Part shown: one piece after another, positions 1 to 6,221 of the stretch
How the letters are laid out: every line of letters begins with the position of its first letter
Numbering within the stretch: position 1 is the first letter of the stretch
Assembly: GCA_028287415.1 (NCBI GenBank)
Contig: JAQBPS010000325.1
Location: 1-8,517, forward strand
DNA length: 8,517 bases
DNA from: Bacillota bacterium
Lineage (GTDB): Bacteria; Bacillota; Sulfobacillia; Symbiobacteriales; Symbiobacteriaceae
Direction of reading: 5' to 3'
The notes under the pieces: generated by a model
What the model saw: the letters and a program-made list of their open reading frames with translations, nothing else
What the model was told of the DNA's origin: nothing
Database searches by the model: none
Translations under genes and position numbers: made by a program

Positions 1-1037
1 TACTCCGGGCCAAAGTAGTCCGCCACAAAGCTGGGCATTGTGCCGAAGCCACCGCCGTAGCAGAGGTAGATCAGGGCAGTGATCGCCGAAAACATCGCCA
101 CATTCGTCGTGAGCAGCAGCAGTCCGAACAGGACTGCCTGCATCAGGTACATGATCAGGAAGACGCGGGGGCGCCCGATCCGATCCGACACCCAGGCCCA
201 GAACAGCCGGCCGCCCCCGTTGAACAGGCCCATGAAGCCGACCAGGGCGACCGCCGCTGCGGCCGTCATGCCGACCGTCTCCACCGCCAGCGGCTTGAGC
301 GTGGAGATGATCATGATGCCTGCGCACACGTTGAGGAAGAGCATCAGCCAGAGCATCCAGTACTGTGGCGTCCGGAGCGCCTCTGCCGCCGTGTAGCTGC
401 GGCCAACAGCCTTTGCTCCGCCTTCCCCGGGTGACCACCCCGGCGGGCGCCAGCCATTGGGCGGCAACGTGAAGGTAAGGGCCCCGAGCGTGACGATCAC
501 CCCGTAGCCGAGCCCCATCCAGAGGAGGGTGCTGGCCACGCCGTACCGCGGGAGCCAGTAGCTGACGAACGCGGTCATAATCATCGCACCGACGCCGAAT
601 CCGGCCACCGCAAGGCCGGTGACCACGCCGCGCTTGTCCGGGAACCATTTCACGAGGGTCGCTACGGGCGTGATGTACGCAAACCCATTGCCGAGCCCCC
701 CAATGACCCCGTACCCGAGAATGATCATCAGGAGGCTCCCGGCGGCGGCGCCGTATGCGGCGATGATATAGCCCAGTCCATAGAGGATGCCGCCCGTCAC
801 GGCGACCCGTCGCGGGCCGACGCGGTCCTGCCAAAGTCCGCCGAGCAGGCAGCCCAGACCCAGGAAGAAGATCGCGGACTCGAACATGCCAGCGACCAAA
901 GTCGCAGACCAGCCGCCTACCTGCATGATGGGCGTGGTCAGCACGGAGTAGCCGTAGACGGCGCCAAGGCTGAGTTGCATGATGATCGCAGCGACTGCGA
1001 TCGCGTTCCGGTTGCCTTGCGGTTTTGTCTCGATCAA
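1..1037 (-). CDS. OFA-family MFS transporter (oxalate/formate antiporter-like), 3' end cut by window edge
   Basis: Integral membrane transporter of the major facilitator superfamily, most like the oxalate/formate antiporter (OFA) family; family members move oxalate, formate, lactate or related monocarboxylates. Translating the minus strand from TTG at 1037 gives 345 complete codons without a stop, running off the left edge. Family members are about 380-430 aa, so the last part is missing. Visible: repeated hydrophobic segments from about residue 12; the MFS loop motif DRVGPRR at 71-77 between TM2 and TM3; a central loop rich in Gly and Pro near 195-215; a second DRIGR loop at 285-289; and the OFA-typical C-terminal stretch YGGGFGTMPSF from 327 followed by ADYFG. 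The TTG is chosen because AAAGGGGG lies about 7 nt upstream; an in-frame GTG at 1058 has a weaker site. It is divergent from the formate dehydrogenase unit, which supports a formate-related substrate, but the substrate is inferred. Confidence 0.88.
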   Translation of the reverse strand, partial: MIETKPQGNRNAIAVAAIIMQLSLGAVYGYSVLTTPIMQVGGWSATLVAGMFESAIFFLGLGCLLGGLWQDRVGPRRVAVTGGILYGLGYIIAAYGAAAGSLLMIILGYGVIGGLGNGFAYITPVATLVKWFPDKRGVVTGLAVAGFGVGAMIMTAFVSYWLPRYGVASTLLWMGLGYGVIVTLGALTFTLPPNGWRPPGWSPGEGGAKAVGRSYTAAEALRTPQYWMLWLMLFLNVCAGIMIISTLKPLAVETVGMTAAAAVALVGFMGLFNGGGRLFWAWVSDRIGRPRVFLIMYLMQAVLFGLLLLTTNVAMFSAITALIYLCYGGGFGTMPSFVADYFGPE

Positions 1038-1054
1038 GAAAGTGCCCCCTTTGA

Positions 1055-1070
1055 TCACGTCATCCCGTGA
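1055..1070. promoter_or_regulatory. Short dyad TCACG-N6-CGTGA, possible operator
   Basis: Two perfect 5-bp arms, TCACG at 1055-1059 and CGTGA at 1066-1070, separated by six bases. The dyad sits just upstream of the transporter start codon in the divergent region. It has the size of a dimeric repressor site, but short dyads arise by chance and no known consensus is matched. No convincing -35/-10 pair was found in this region in either direction. Confidence 0.2.
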
Positions 1071-1156
1071 CCAATGTGAGGCGTTGTCGACGCTTTTATC
1101 CGTATCGGCGGCGAAAGCGCGGCGACTTCGATGCATGAGCGGGTCAATCAAGGCAA

Positions 1157-1216
1157 CTCTATCGCTAGAGCAAAGCGGCGGCTTGTCTGTCCCCTTGGCT
1201 AGCGACAAGGCTGTCG
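1157..1216 (+). promoter_or_regulatory. Potentially structured leader of the formate dehydrogenase unit
   Basis: The 80 bases before the formate dehydrogenase start contain several overlapping inverted repeats: CTCTA 1157-1161 with TAGAG 1166-1170; TCGCTAG 1162-1168 with CTAGCGA 1199-1205; CTTGTC 1182-1187 with GACAAG 1204-1209; CCTTG 1193-1197 with CAAGG 1206-1210; and CGACA 1203-1207 with TGTCG 1212-1216. Some share bases and would be mutually exclusive. This could be a regulatory leader or operator region. I could not match it to a known riboswitch, and chance hairpins are possible in GC-rich DNA. Confidence 0.2.
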
Positions 1217-1238
1217 ACGAGGAGTGGTGTGAGCGAAG

Positions 1239-4220
1239 ATGAGCGAGCAAGCGTTTACAATCCGGGTTGATGGCAAGGACGTCACCTGCCAGCCGGGCGA
1301 GACGATTTTGAATGCCGCTGAAGGCCACGACATACGCGTTCCCCACATTTGCTACCATCGCAATCTGGGCCCGATCCGCACTTGTGACACCTGCCTGGTG
1401 GACGTGAACGGGGAGCTGCGGCACTCATGTGCCACGGTGGCAGAGCCAGGCATGGAGGTTCAGACCGCCTCGAAGTTTGCGCGGGCGGCCCAGCAGGAGG
1501 CGATGCAGCGGATCCTGGAAAACCATGAACTCTACTGCACGGTGTGCGACAACAACAACGGCAACTGCCGGGTCCACAACACGGCCGAGCTCCTGCAGGT
1601 CGACCACAACAAGTATGAGTTCCGGCCCAAGCCCTACCCGCCCGATGTGAGCCATCCGTTCTATCGCTACGAGCCTGACCAGTGCATTCTGTGCGGCCGC
1701 TGCGTTGAGGCCTGCCAGGACCTGCAGGTGAACGAGACGCTGTCGATCGACTGGAGCCTGGAGCGGCCGCGTGTGCTGTGGGATGGCGGTGTGCCGATCA
1801 ACGAGTCCTCGTGCGTATCCTGCGGGCACTGCGTTACGGTCTGTCCGTGCAACGCCCTCATGGAGAAGGACATGCTCGGCGAGGCGGGCTACCTGACGGG
1901 CCTTCCGAACCAGGTGATGCTGCCGATGATCGACCTGACCAAGGCGGTGGAGCCGAGCTACGAGGGGATCTTCGCGATCTCCGAGGTCGAGGCGGCCATG
2001 CGCGGTCCCCGCATCAAGCGGACGAAGACCGTGTGCACGTATTGCGGCGTCGGTTGCAGCTTTGAGGTCTGGACGAAGGACCGCAAGGTGATCCGGATCG
2101 AGCCCCAGGTGGAGGCGCCCGCGAACGGCATCTCGACGTGCGTCAAGGGCAAGTGGGGCTGGGAGTTCGTCAACAGCGACGAGCGCCTGACCGCCCCCCT
2201 GATCCGCCGTGGGGACACGTTTGTCGAGGCGACCTGGGACGAGGCGATCAGCCTGATCGTCGAGCGGTTGACCGAGATCAAGAAGAAGCACGGTGCGGGA
2301 TCGATCGGCGTGATCGCTTCCTCCAAGGCGAGCAATGAGGACAACTTTGCCGCCCAGAAGTTCGCCCGGGCGGTGCTGGGCACGAACAACGTCGACAACT
2401 GCTCCCGCTACTGCCAGTCGCCGGCAACCGCCGGCCTGATGCGCACGGTGGGCCTGGGCGGCGATGCGGGCAGCATCTACGACATTGCCAGCGCCGACCT
2501 GGTGATGATCATCGGGGCGAATCCAGCCGAATCCCACCCCGTGCTGTCGACCCGTGTCAAACGCTCCCACAAGCTGTTCGGACAGAAGCTGATCGTCGCC
2601 GACCTGCGCGGCCACGAGATGGCCGACCGCGCCGACCTGTTCGTCAGCCCGCTCCCCAGCACCGACCTGATCTGGCTGAACGCCGTCGCCAGGTACATCC
2701 TGGACCAGGGATGGGAGGCCAAGGAGTTCATCGCACAGCGGACGAACGGCATGGAAGAGTTTGTGAAGTCGCTGGACAAGTATACGATCGAGTACGCTGA
2801 ACAGATGACCGGCATCAGCCGGGAGCAGCTCGTGAAAATCGCCACCATGATCCATGAGGCCGACAACACCTGCATTTTGTGGGCAATGGGTGTGACGCAG
2901 CACACGATGGGCACGGACACGAGCACCGCCATCTGCAACCTGCTCCTGCTCACCGGCAACTTCGGGCGGCCCGGCTGCGGCGGCTACCCGCTGCGCGGCC
3001 ACAACAACGTGCAGGGCGCCTGCGACTTCGGCACCATGCCCGCCTGGTTCCCCGGTTACGAGGCCGTGGAGGACGCCAACGTGCGGGCCAAGTACGAGAA
3101 GGCCTGGGGCGTGACGCTGGAGTCGAAGCCGGGCATCAACAACCACCAGATGGTCGCGGCGATCCACGACGGGCACATGAAGGCGATGTACCTCTTCGGT
3201 GAGGAAATGTCGCTGGTCGACAGCAACTCGAACCATGTGGAAGATGCCTTTGAGAAGCTGGACTTCTTTGTCGTCCAGGACATCTTCTTCAGCCGGACGG
3301 CGCGCTTCGCGGACGTAGTGCTGCCCGCAGCGCCGAGCCTGGAAAAGGACGGCACCTTCACCAACACCGAGCGGCGGATCCAGCGCTTCTACAAGGCGTT
3401 GGAGCCGATCGGCCAGGCGAAGCCCGACTGGCAGATCTTCCAGATGATCGCCAAGCAGATGGGGCACGACTGGCACTACACGCACCCAAGCGAGATCATG
3501 GCGGAAGCCGCCAGCCTCGCCCCGATTTTCGCGGGCGTCACCTATGAGCGGCTCAAGGAGTGGAACAGCCTGCAGTGGCCGGTCGCCCCGGACGGCACGG
3601 ACACGCCGGTGCTCTACCTGAAGCGCTTCGGCTTCCCGGACGGCAAGGCCCGGTTCTTCCCGGTCGAGTGGACGGAGCCGTACAATGCGGGTAAGGAGTA
3701 CGACCTGCACCTGAACAACGGGCGCATTCTGGAGCACTTCCATGAGGGCAACATGACCTACCGCAACGACGGGCTCACGCACAAGGTGCCGCGCGAGTGG
3801 GTGGAAGTCTCGCCGGACCTGGCCAAGGAGCGTGGCATCGAAACGGGTGCCCTGGTGCGTCTCACCTCGCCCTACGGCGAGATCGAGACACGGGTCGTCG
3901 TCACGGAACGGGTACACGGGAACGAGGTCTACATGACCATGCACACGCGGGACGAGGAGCGGGCGGTCAACCGCCTCACCAGCAGCTTCCACGACCGTGT
4001 CACCCACACGCCGAACTACAAGGAGATGGGCGTGAAAATGGAGGTGCTGGAGGCGACGGGCGAGGACCCGATCCCCAGCTGGAACTGGCGTCACGCAGAG
4101 CGGGTGCCGCAGCTGGGCGTGCTGGTGGAAGAAAAGTGGAAGCGGCCCGACTACGTGCCGATCTCTCAGGTGCTGGCGAAGGAGGGGTTTGCGGATGGCC
4201 AAGCAGCTCAGCAACATTGA
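1239..4220 (+). CDS. fdhA: Molybdenum formate dehydrogenase, alpha (catalytic) subunit, YrhE/YjgC (ForC) type, Cys form
   Basis: Catalytic subunit expected to oxidise formate to CO2 at a Mo (or W) bis-MGD site and pass electrons along Fe-S clusters. Domains in order: 2Fe-2S ferredoxin (Cys38, 49, 52, 64); NuoG-like His/Cys cluster (His96, Cys100, 103, 110); two 4Fe-4S ferredoxin motifs (Cys149/152/155/159 and Cys192/195/198/202); proximal 4Fe-4S (Cys266/269/273/301) with Lys303; molybdopterin oxidoreductase domain; C-terminal dinucleotide-binding domain from about 820. The Mo ligand is Cys392 in SRYCQSP, not selenocysteine, and is followed by Gln393 where E. coli FdhF has His. Arg586 in RGHNNVQG probably corresponds to FdhF Arg333. 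No Tat signal, so cytoplasmic. ATG 1239 is the first possible start in frame (a TGA lies at 1230-1232); GAGGAG upstream is rather distant, at 14 nt. The next gene overlaps its 3' end. Formate as substrate is well supported by family, not proven. Confidence 0.95.
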   Translation: MSEQAFTIRVDGKDVTCQPGETILNAAEGHDIRVPHICYHRNLGPIRTCDTCLVDVNGELRHSCATVAEPGMEVQTASKFARAAQQEAMQRILENHELYCTVCDNNNGNCRVHNTAELLQVDHNKYEFRPKPYPPDVSHPFYRYEPDQCILCGRCVEACQDLQVNETLSIDWSLERPRVLWDGGVPINESSCVSCGHCVTVCPCNALMEKDMLGEAGYLTGLPNQVMLPMIDLTKAVEPSYEGIFAISEVEAAMRGPRIKRTKTVCTYCGVGCSFEVWTKDRKVIRIEPQVEAPANGISTCVKGKWGWEFVNSDERLTAPLIRRGDTFVEATWDEAISLIVERLTEIKKKHGAGSIGVIASSKASNEDNFAAQKFARAVLGTNNVDNCSRYCQSPATAGLMRTVGLGGDAGSIYDIASADLVMIIGANPAESHPVLSTRVKRSHKLFGQKLIVADLRGHEMADRADLFVSPLPSTDLIWLNAVARYILDQGWEAKEFIAQRTNGMEEFVKSLDKYTIEYAEQMTGISREQLVKIATMIHEADNTCILWAMGVTQHTMGTDTSTAICNLLLLTGNFGRPGCGGYPLRGHNNVQGACDFGTMPAWFPGYEAVEDANVRAKYEKAWGVTLESKPGINNHQMVAAIHDGHMKAMYLFGEEMSLVDSNSNHVEDAFEKLDFFVVQDIFFSRTARFADVVLPAAPSLEKDGTFTNTERRIQRFYKALEPIGQAKPDWQIFQMIAKQMGHDWHYTHPSEIMAEAASLAPIFAGVTYERLKEWNSLQWPVAPDGTDTPVLYLKRFGFPDGKARFFPVEWTEPYNAGKEYDLHLNNGRILEHFHEGNMTYRNDGLTHKVPREWVEVSPDLAKERGIETGALVRLTSPYGEIETRVVVTERVHGNEVYMTMHTRDEERAVNRLTSSFHDRVTHTPNYKEMGVKMEVLEATGEDPIPSWNWRHAERVPQLGVLVEEKWKRPDYVPISQVLAKEGFADGQAAQQH
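4181..4187 (+). promoter_or_regulatory. Ribosome binding site deciding the DUF1641 start
   Basis: GGAGGGG lies inside the end of the formate dehydrogenase gene, 7 nt before ATG 4195. The in-frame TTG at 4189 is only 1 nt away and is therefore unlikely to be the start. Confidence 0.75.
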
Positions 4221-4683
4221 AAAGCGGGTAATGACCCAGGCCGAGAAGGATGCGCAGTCGCTCGGCCAGATCATGGGGGCGGTGACGGAGCAGAAAGAGG
4301 CGCTGATGGTCTTCCTGGACGTCATCGGTGAGCTGCATCAGGCGGGCGTACTGGAGACCCTGCGTGGCATGTTGAAGTCCCGGACGAAGATCGGCGTGAT
4401 TGCCCTCGGCCAGCTGAACAAGTCCGGCGCACAGCACCTGGTCAGGAATGGCTTCAGTGCTGTGCAGTTCCTTGCAGCGATGGATCCCGCCCGCTTGCGT
4501 GTGATGCTCGATTCAGTGACCAGGGGCATGGAGAAGGCCGAGCCCGCTGACCACCGCATTGGCGTAATGGGCTTGATGGGCACGCTGCGCGATCCGGAGG
4601 TGAACGCAGCTTTGAGCACGATGATCAACTTCCTGCGGGGCATGGGCCAGGGGTTGGGTCAGGGAGCGCAGCACGTCCACTGA
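4195..4683 (+). CDS. DUF1641 protein, small subunit/partner of formate dehydrogenase (YrhD/YjgD, ForE-like)
   Basis: A 162-aa, largely helical, soluble protein of the DUF1641 family. The family signature is clear near the C-terminus: GVMGLMGTLRDPEVN begins at residue 123, followed by an NFLRGMG helix at 145-151. The N-terminal half (about 1-60) is charged and helical. In Bacillus the same gene pair occurs as yrhE-yrhD and yjgC-yjgD; from memory the YjgD-type protein was described as the small subunit (ForE) that links the catalytic subunit to menaquinone. No cysteines or other redox-cofactor ligands are visible here, so it does not itself carry an Fe-S cluster. It starts at ATG 4195 with GGAGGGG 7 nt upstream and overlaps the upstream gene by 26 bp, which suggests translational coupling and stoichiometric expression. 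The electron-acceptor role in this organism is inferred. Confidence 0.88.
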   Translation: MAKQLSNIEKRVMTQAEKDAQSLGQIMGAVTEQKEALMVFLDVIGELHQAGVLETLRGMLKSRTKIGVIALGQLNKSGAQHLVRNGFSAVQFLAAMDPARLRVMLDSVTRGMEKAEPADHRIGVMGLMGTLRDPEVNAALSTMINFLRGMGQGLGQGAQHVH

Positions 4684-4710
4684 GTAACCGTGAAGAGGCG
4701 GGGATAAAGC

Positions 4711-4941
4711 ATGCCAGTCCACAAGTTCATGGTGCAAGGCATCCGCAATGAGCAGGATGTGCACAAGATCCGTCACGCCCTTGGCGAGACGTTCGGCATT
4801 CAGGAGATTACGGTGGATGCGATGCGGGGCGAAGTGCTGATCAGCTACGACAACACCGCCGGTTCCCGCGAGGATTTCCGCGAGGCGATTCGCAGTTCGG
4901 GCTTTGCGATCCCGAATGAGGACGTCACGATCACCAGTTGA
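4711..4941 (+). CDS. Small HMA-fold-like protein without the CxxC metal site
   Basis: A 76-aa protein whose pattern fits the ferredoxin-like beta-alpha-beta-beta-alpha-beta fold of heavy-metal-associated (HMA) domains: strand HKFMVQGI at about 4-11, helix 14-27, strands around 31-36 and 41-46, helix 52-63, and the typical GFAI ending at 64-67. In true HMA metallochaperones the first loop carries GMxCxxC; here the corresponding loop reads GIRNEQD and the protein has no cysteine at all, so copper or zinc transfer by the usual site is excluded. It lies 27 bp after the DUF1641 gene and 16 bp before the zinc-ribbon gene, so cotranscription is likely. A GGGG run 8 nt upstream serves as a modest ribosome site. 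Its function is unknown; a protein-protein adaptor or a maturation/assembly factor for the formate dehydrogenase is possible. The fold assignment is by pattern only. Confidence 0.75.
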   Translation: MPVHKFMVQGIRNEQDVHKIRHALGETFGIQEITVDAMRGEVLISYDNTAGSREDFREAIRSSGFAIPNEDVTITS

Positions 4942-4957
4942 CGGGAGGTGGCAAGTA

Positions 4958-5101
4958 ATGGCGCGTACCTGTGAGATCTGCGGCGGCACGGAAGCCGAGC
5001 AGGACGAGAAGAAGGCGGGCGCAAAGAGCGTGATGGACACGCTGTTTGTCTGCGAGACCTGCCGCAAGGAGCGGCAGTCGCAGCTGGAAGTGAAGATGTA
5101 G
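4958..5101 (+). CDS. Very small zinc-ribbon-like protein with two CxxC motifs
   Basis: A 47-aa protein with paired motifs CEIC (Cys5, Cys8) and CETC (Cys32, Cys35) separated by 23 residues, the layout of a small zinc ribbon or zinc knuckle; a redox or Fe-S role is less likely but not excluded. The linker is rich in Glu, Asp and Lys. The frame is open further upstream to an ATG at 4904, but that would overlap the previous gene by 38 bp and lacks a ribosome site. ATG 4958 has GGGAGGTG (4943-4950) 7 nt upstream and begins right at the conserved-looking MARTCEIC, so it is chosen. It is the last gene of the formate dehydrogenase unit, ending 12 bp before a strong hairpin. I do not recognise a named family; context suggests an accessory role with the molybdoenzyme. 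Confidence 0.78.
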   Translation: MARTCEICGGTEAEQDEKKAGAKSVMDTLFVCETCRKERQSQLEVKM

Positions 5102-5113
5102 GCTGCGTGGCGC

Positions 5114-5153
5114 GAACAAGCCCGGCTCCCCTTGGTGGGAGCCGGGCTTGTTC
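5114..5153. terminator. Perfect 17-bp hairpin ending the formate dehydrogenase unit, probably bidirectional
   Basis: GAACAAGCCCGGCTCCC at 5114-5130 is followed by the loop CTTGGT and by its exact reverse complement at 5137-5153. The stem lies between two convergent genes. It lacks a classic T-run after the stem on either strand; only the TTGTTC at the stem end is T-rich. Termination is therefore inferred from stem strength and position. Confidence 0.75.
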
Positions 5154-5177
5154 AATGGATCCGCTATGAGGAGCAAG

Positions 5178-5221
5178 AGCGCTATACCCGGACGGTGCTT
5201 GGGTTTCTCGCCGGGAGCGCT
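5178..5221. terminator. Bulged hairpin just past the proline dehydrogenase stop, possible 3' end structure
   Basis: AGCGCT at 5178-5183 pairs with AGCGCT at 5216-5221, and CCCGG at 5187-5191 pairs with CCGGG at 5211-5215. There is a three-base bulge on one side and a 19-nt loop. It begins 4 bp beyond the stop codon of the minus-strand gene. No T-run follows, so it may be a 3' stabilising structure rather than a terminator. Confidence 0.35.
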
Positions 5222-5225
5222 ACTG

Positions 5226-6152
5226 CTACCGCTTGAGCATGTTCTTGACCACGAACCAGAGGTTGCCCGGGCGCTCTGCAATCCGGCGGGTGAAGTACGG
5301 GTACCACATCTGCCCGTAAGGCACATAGCACCGGATCTGGTAGCCTTCCCGCGCCAGCTGCTCCTGCCAGCTCATGCGCACGCCGAAGAGCATCTGGAAC
5401 TCGAACCGGGAGCGGTCGATCCCGTGCTCCGCCGTGAACTGCTTCGCCCAGTCAATGATCCGCTCATCATGCGATGCGATCGCCGTGTATTTGCCGGCCA
5501 ACAGCAGGTTTGCGACCAGCTTCTTGTAGTTCTCATCCACGTCGGACAGCTGTGGGAAGGCGTGCTCCGGGGGCTCCTTGTAGGCGCCCTTGACGATGCG
5601 CAGCTTCGCGTCCACCTGTTTGAGCGCTTCAATATCCTTTTCCGACCGATACAGGTAGGCCTGGATGACGGTCCCGACGTTGTCAAAGCCCTGCTTGCGC
5701 AGGTCATAGTAAATCTCCAGGGTGGCGTCGGTGTACGGGGTGTCCTCCATATCAATCCGGATGAAGTTGTTCGTCTCCGCAGCCTTGGCGACAATCGTGT
5801 GGATGATCTCCTCCGTCAGCTTGCGGTCGAAGGAGAGGCCCATCTGCGTCAACTTGAGCGAGGCATTGGCGTTGACCCTTTCCCGCTGAATACCCTCCAG
5901 CAGGGTGAGGTAGGCCTCACACATCTCACGGGCCACCTGCTCCGAGAAAACGCCCTCGCCAAGGTAATCAAGCGTCACCAAAATCCCGCGTCGGTTGAGA
6001 TCCCTGACCACTTCCAGCGCCTGCTCCAGGCTCTCCCCGGCCACAAACCGGGAGGCGCCCAGCTTCATGCCGACCTTGAGCGCCAGCTTCGTGACCGCCT
6101 GATTCGCGGCGATGGAGAGTACGAACTTGCGATAGTGGGGAGTAAGGTCCAT
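5226..6152 (-). CDS. Proline dehydrogenase (monofunctional, FAD-dependent)
   Basis: A 308-aa enzyme that oxidises L-proline to delta-1-pyrroline-5-carboxylate with FAD, passing electrons to the quinone pool; its length fits the monofunctional PutB/FadM type of Firmicutes, not bifunctional PutA. Visible family motifs: SLKLTQMG with Lys100; DMED at 134-137; QAYLYRSEKDI at 164-174; RIVKGAYKEP at 185-194; ASHDERII at 226-233; FEFQMLFG at 250-257; YVPYG at 276-280; and the proline-carboxylate-binding RRIAE (Arg289, Arg290, Glu293) followed by RPGNL. ATG 6152 is chosen because AGAGG lies 8 nt upstream and the family homology begins here; the frame stays open further upstream but that part reads as non-protein. 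No membrane segment, so peripheral or cytoplasmic. No P5C dehydrogenase gene lies in the window. It is divergent from the HD-GYP gene. Confidence 0.95.
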   Translation of the reverse strand: MDLTPHYRKFVLSIAANQAVTKLALKVGMKLGASRFVAGESLEQALEVVRDLNRRGILVTLDYLGEGVFSEQVAREMCEAYLTLLEGIQRERVNANASLKLTQMGLSFDRKLTEEIIHTIVAKAAETNNFIRIDMEDTPYTDATLEIYYDLRKQGFDNVGTVIQAYLYRSEKDIEALKQVDAKLRIVKGAYKEPPEHAFPQLSDVDENYKKLVANLLLAGKYTAIASHDERIIDWAKQFTAEHGIDRSRFEFQMLFGVRMSWQEQLAREGYQIRCYVPYGQMWYPYFTRRIAERPGNLWFVVKNMLKR

Positions 6153-6194
6153 ATCCCTGACCTCTTTCTGCGATAAACGTAATAATGGCAGACC

Positions 6195-6209
6195 TCCATA
6201 TATTATGGA
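6195..6209. promoter_or_regulatory. AT-rich dyad TCCATA-TAT-TATGGA, possible operator over the proline dehydrogenase -10
   Basis: Perfect 6-bp arms at 6195-6200 and 6204-6209 around a 3-bp centre. On the minus strand the dyad contains CATAAT (6202-6207), five of six bases of a -10 element for the proline dehydrogenase gene starting 43 bp downstream. No good -35 box is found at 16-18 bp, so an activator may be needed or the -10 may be spurious. Confidence 0.35.
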
Positions 6210-6221
6210 ATGCCCGCAGAC

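Noticed and set aside
1051..1064. Possible FNR-type site (TTGAT-N4-ATCAA) upstream of the formate dehydrogenase.
   Set aside because: Only the first half-site TTGAT fits; the second half reads TCATC, so the match is too poor to call.
979..1242. A plus-strand ORF whose TGA overlaps the formate dehydrogenase ATG (ATGA), with an inner ATG at 1135.
   Set aside because: It begins antisense to the transporter, has no ribosome site at either start, and its composition looks like intergenic DNA. A leader peptide from 1135 cannot be excluded but lacks support.
2400..2414. Selenocysteine at the formate dehydrogenase active site.
   Set aside because: The codon at 2412-2414 is TGC (Cys392), not TGA, so no selenocysteine is involved.
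1425..4325. A 966-codon open frame on the minus strand opposite the formate dehydrogenase.
   Set aside because: Its length is striking, but the translation is His/Val/Arg/Leu-rich low-complexity text with no family motif. It mirrors the codon pattern of a GC-rich gene and is an antisense shadow.
4904..4957. N-terminal extension of the zinc-ribbon protein.
   Set aside because: It overlaps the preceding gene out of frame, and the strong ribosome site at 4943-4950 points to ATG 4958.
5148..6176. A 342-codon plus-strand frame opposite the proline dehydrogenase.
   Set aside because: The minus-strand frame has every proline dehydrogenase motif; the plus-strand reading has none and is a codon-bias shadow.
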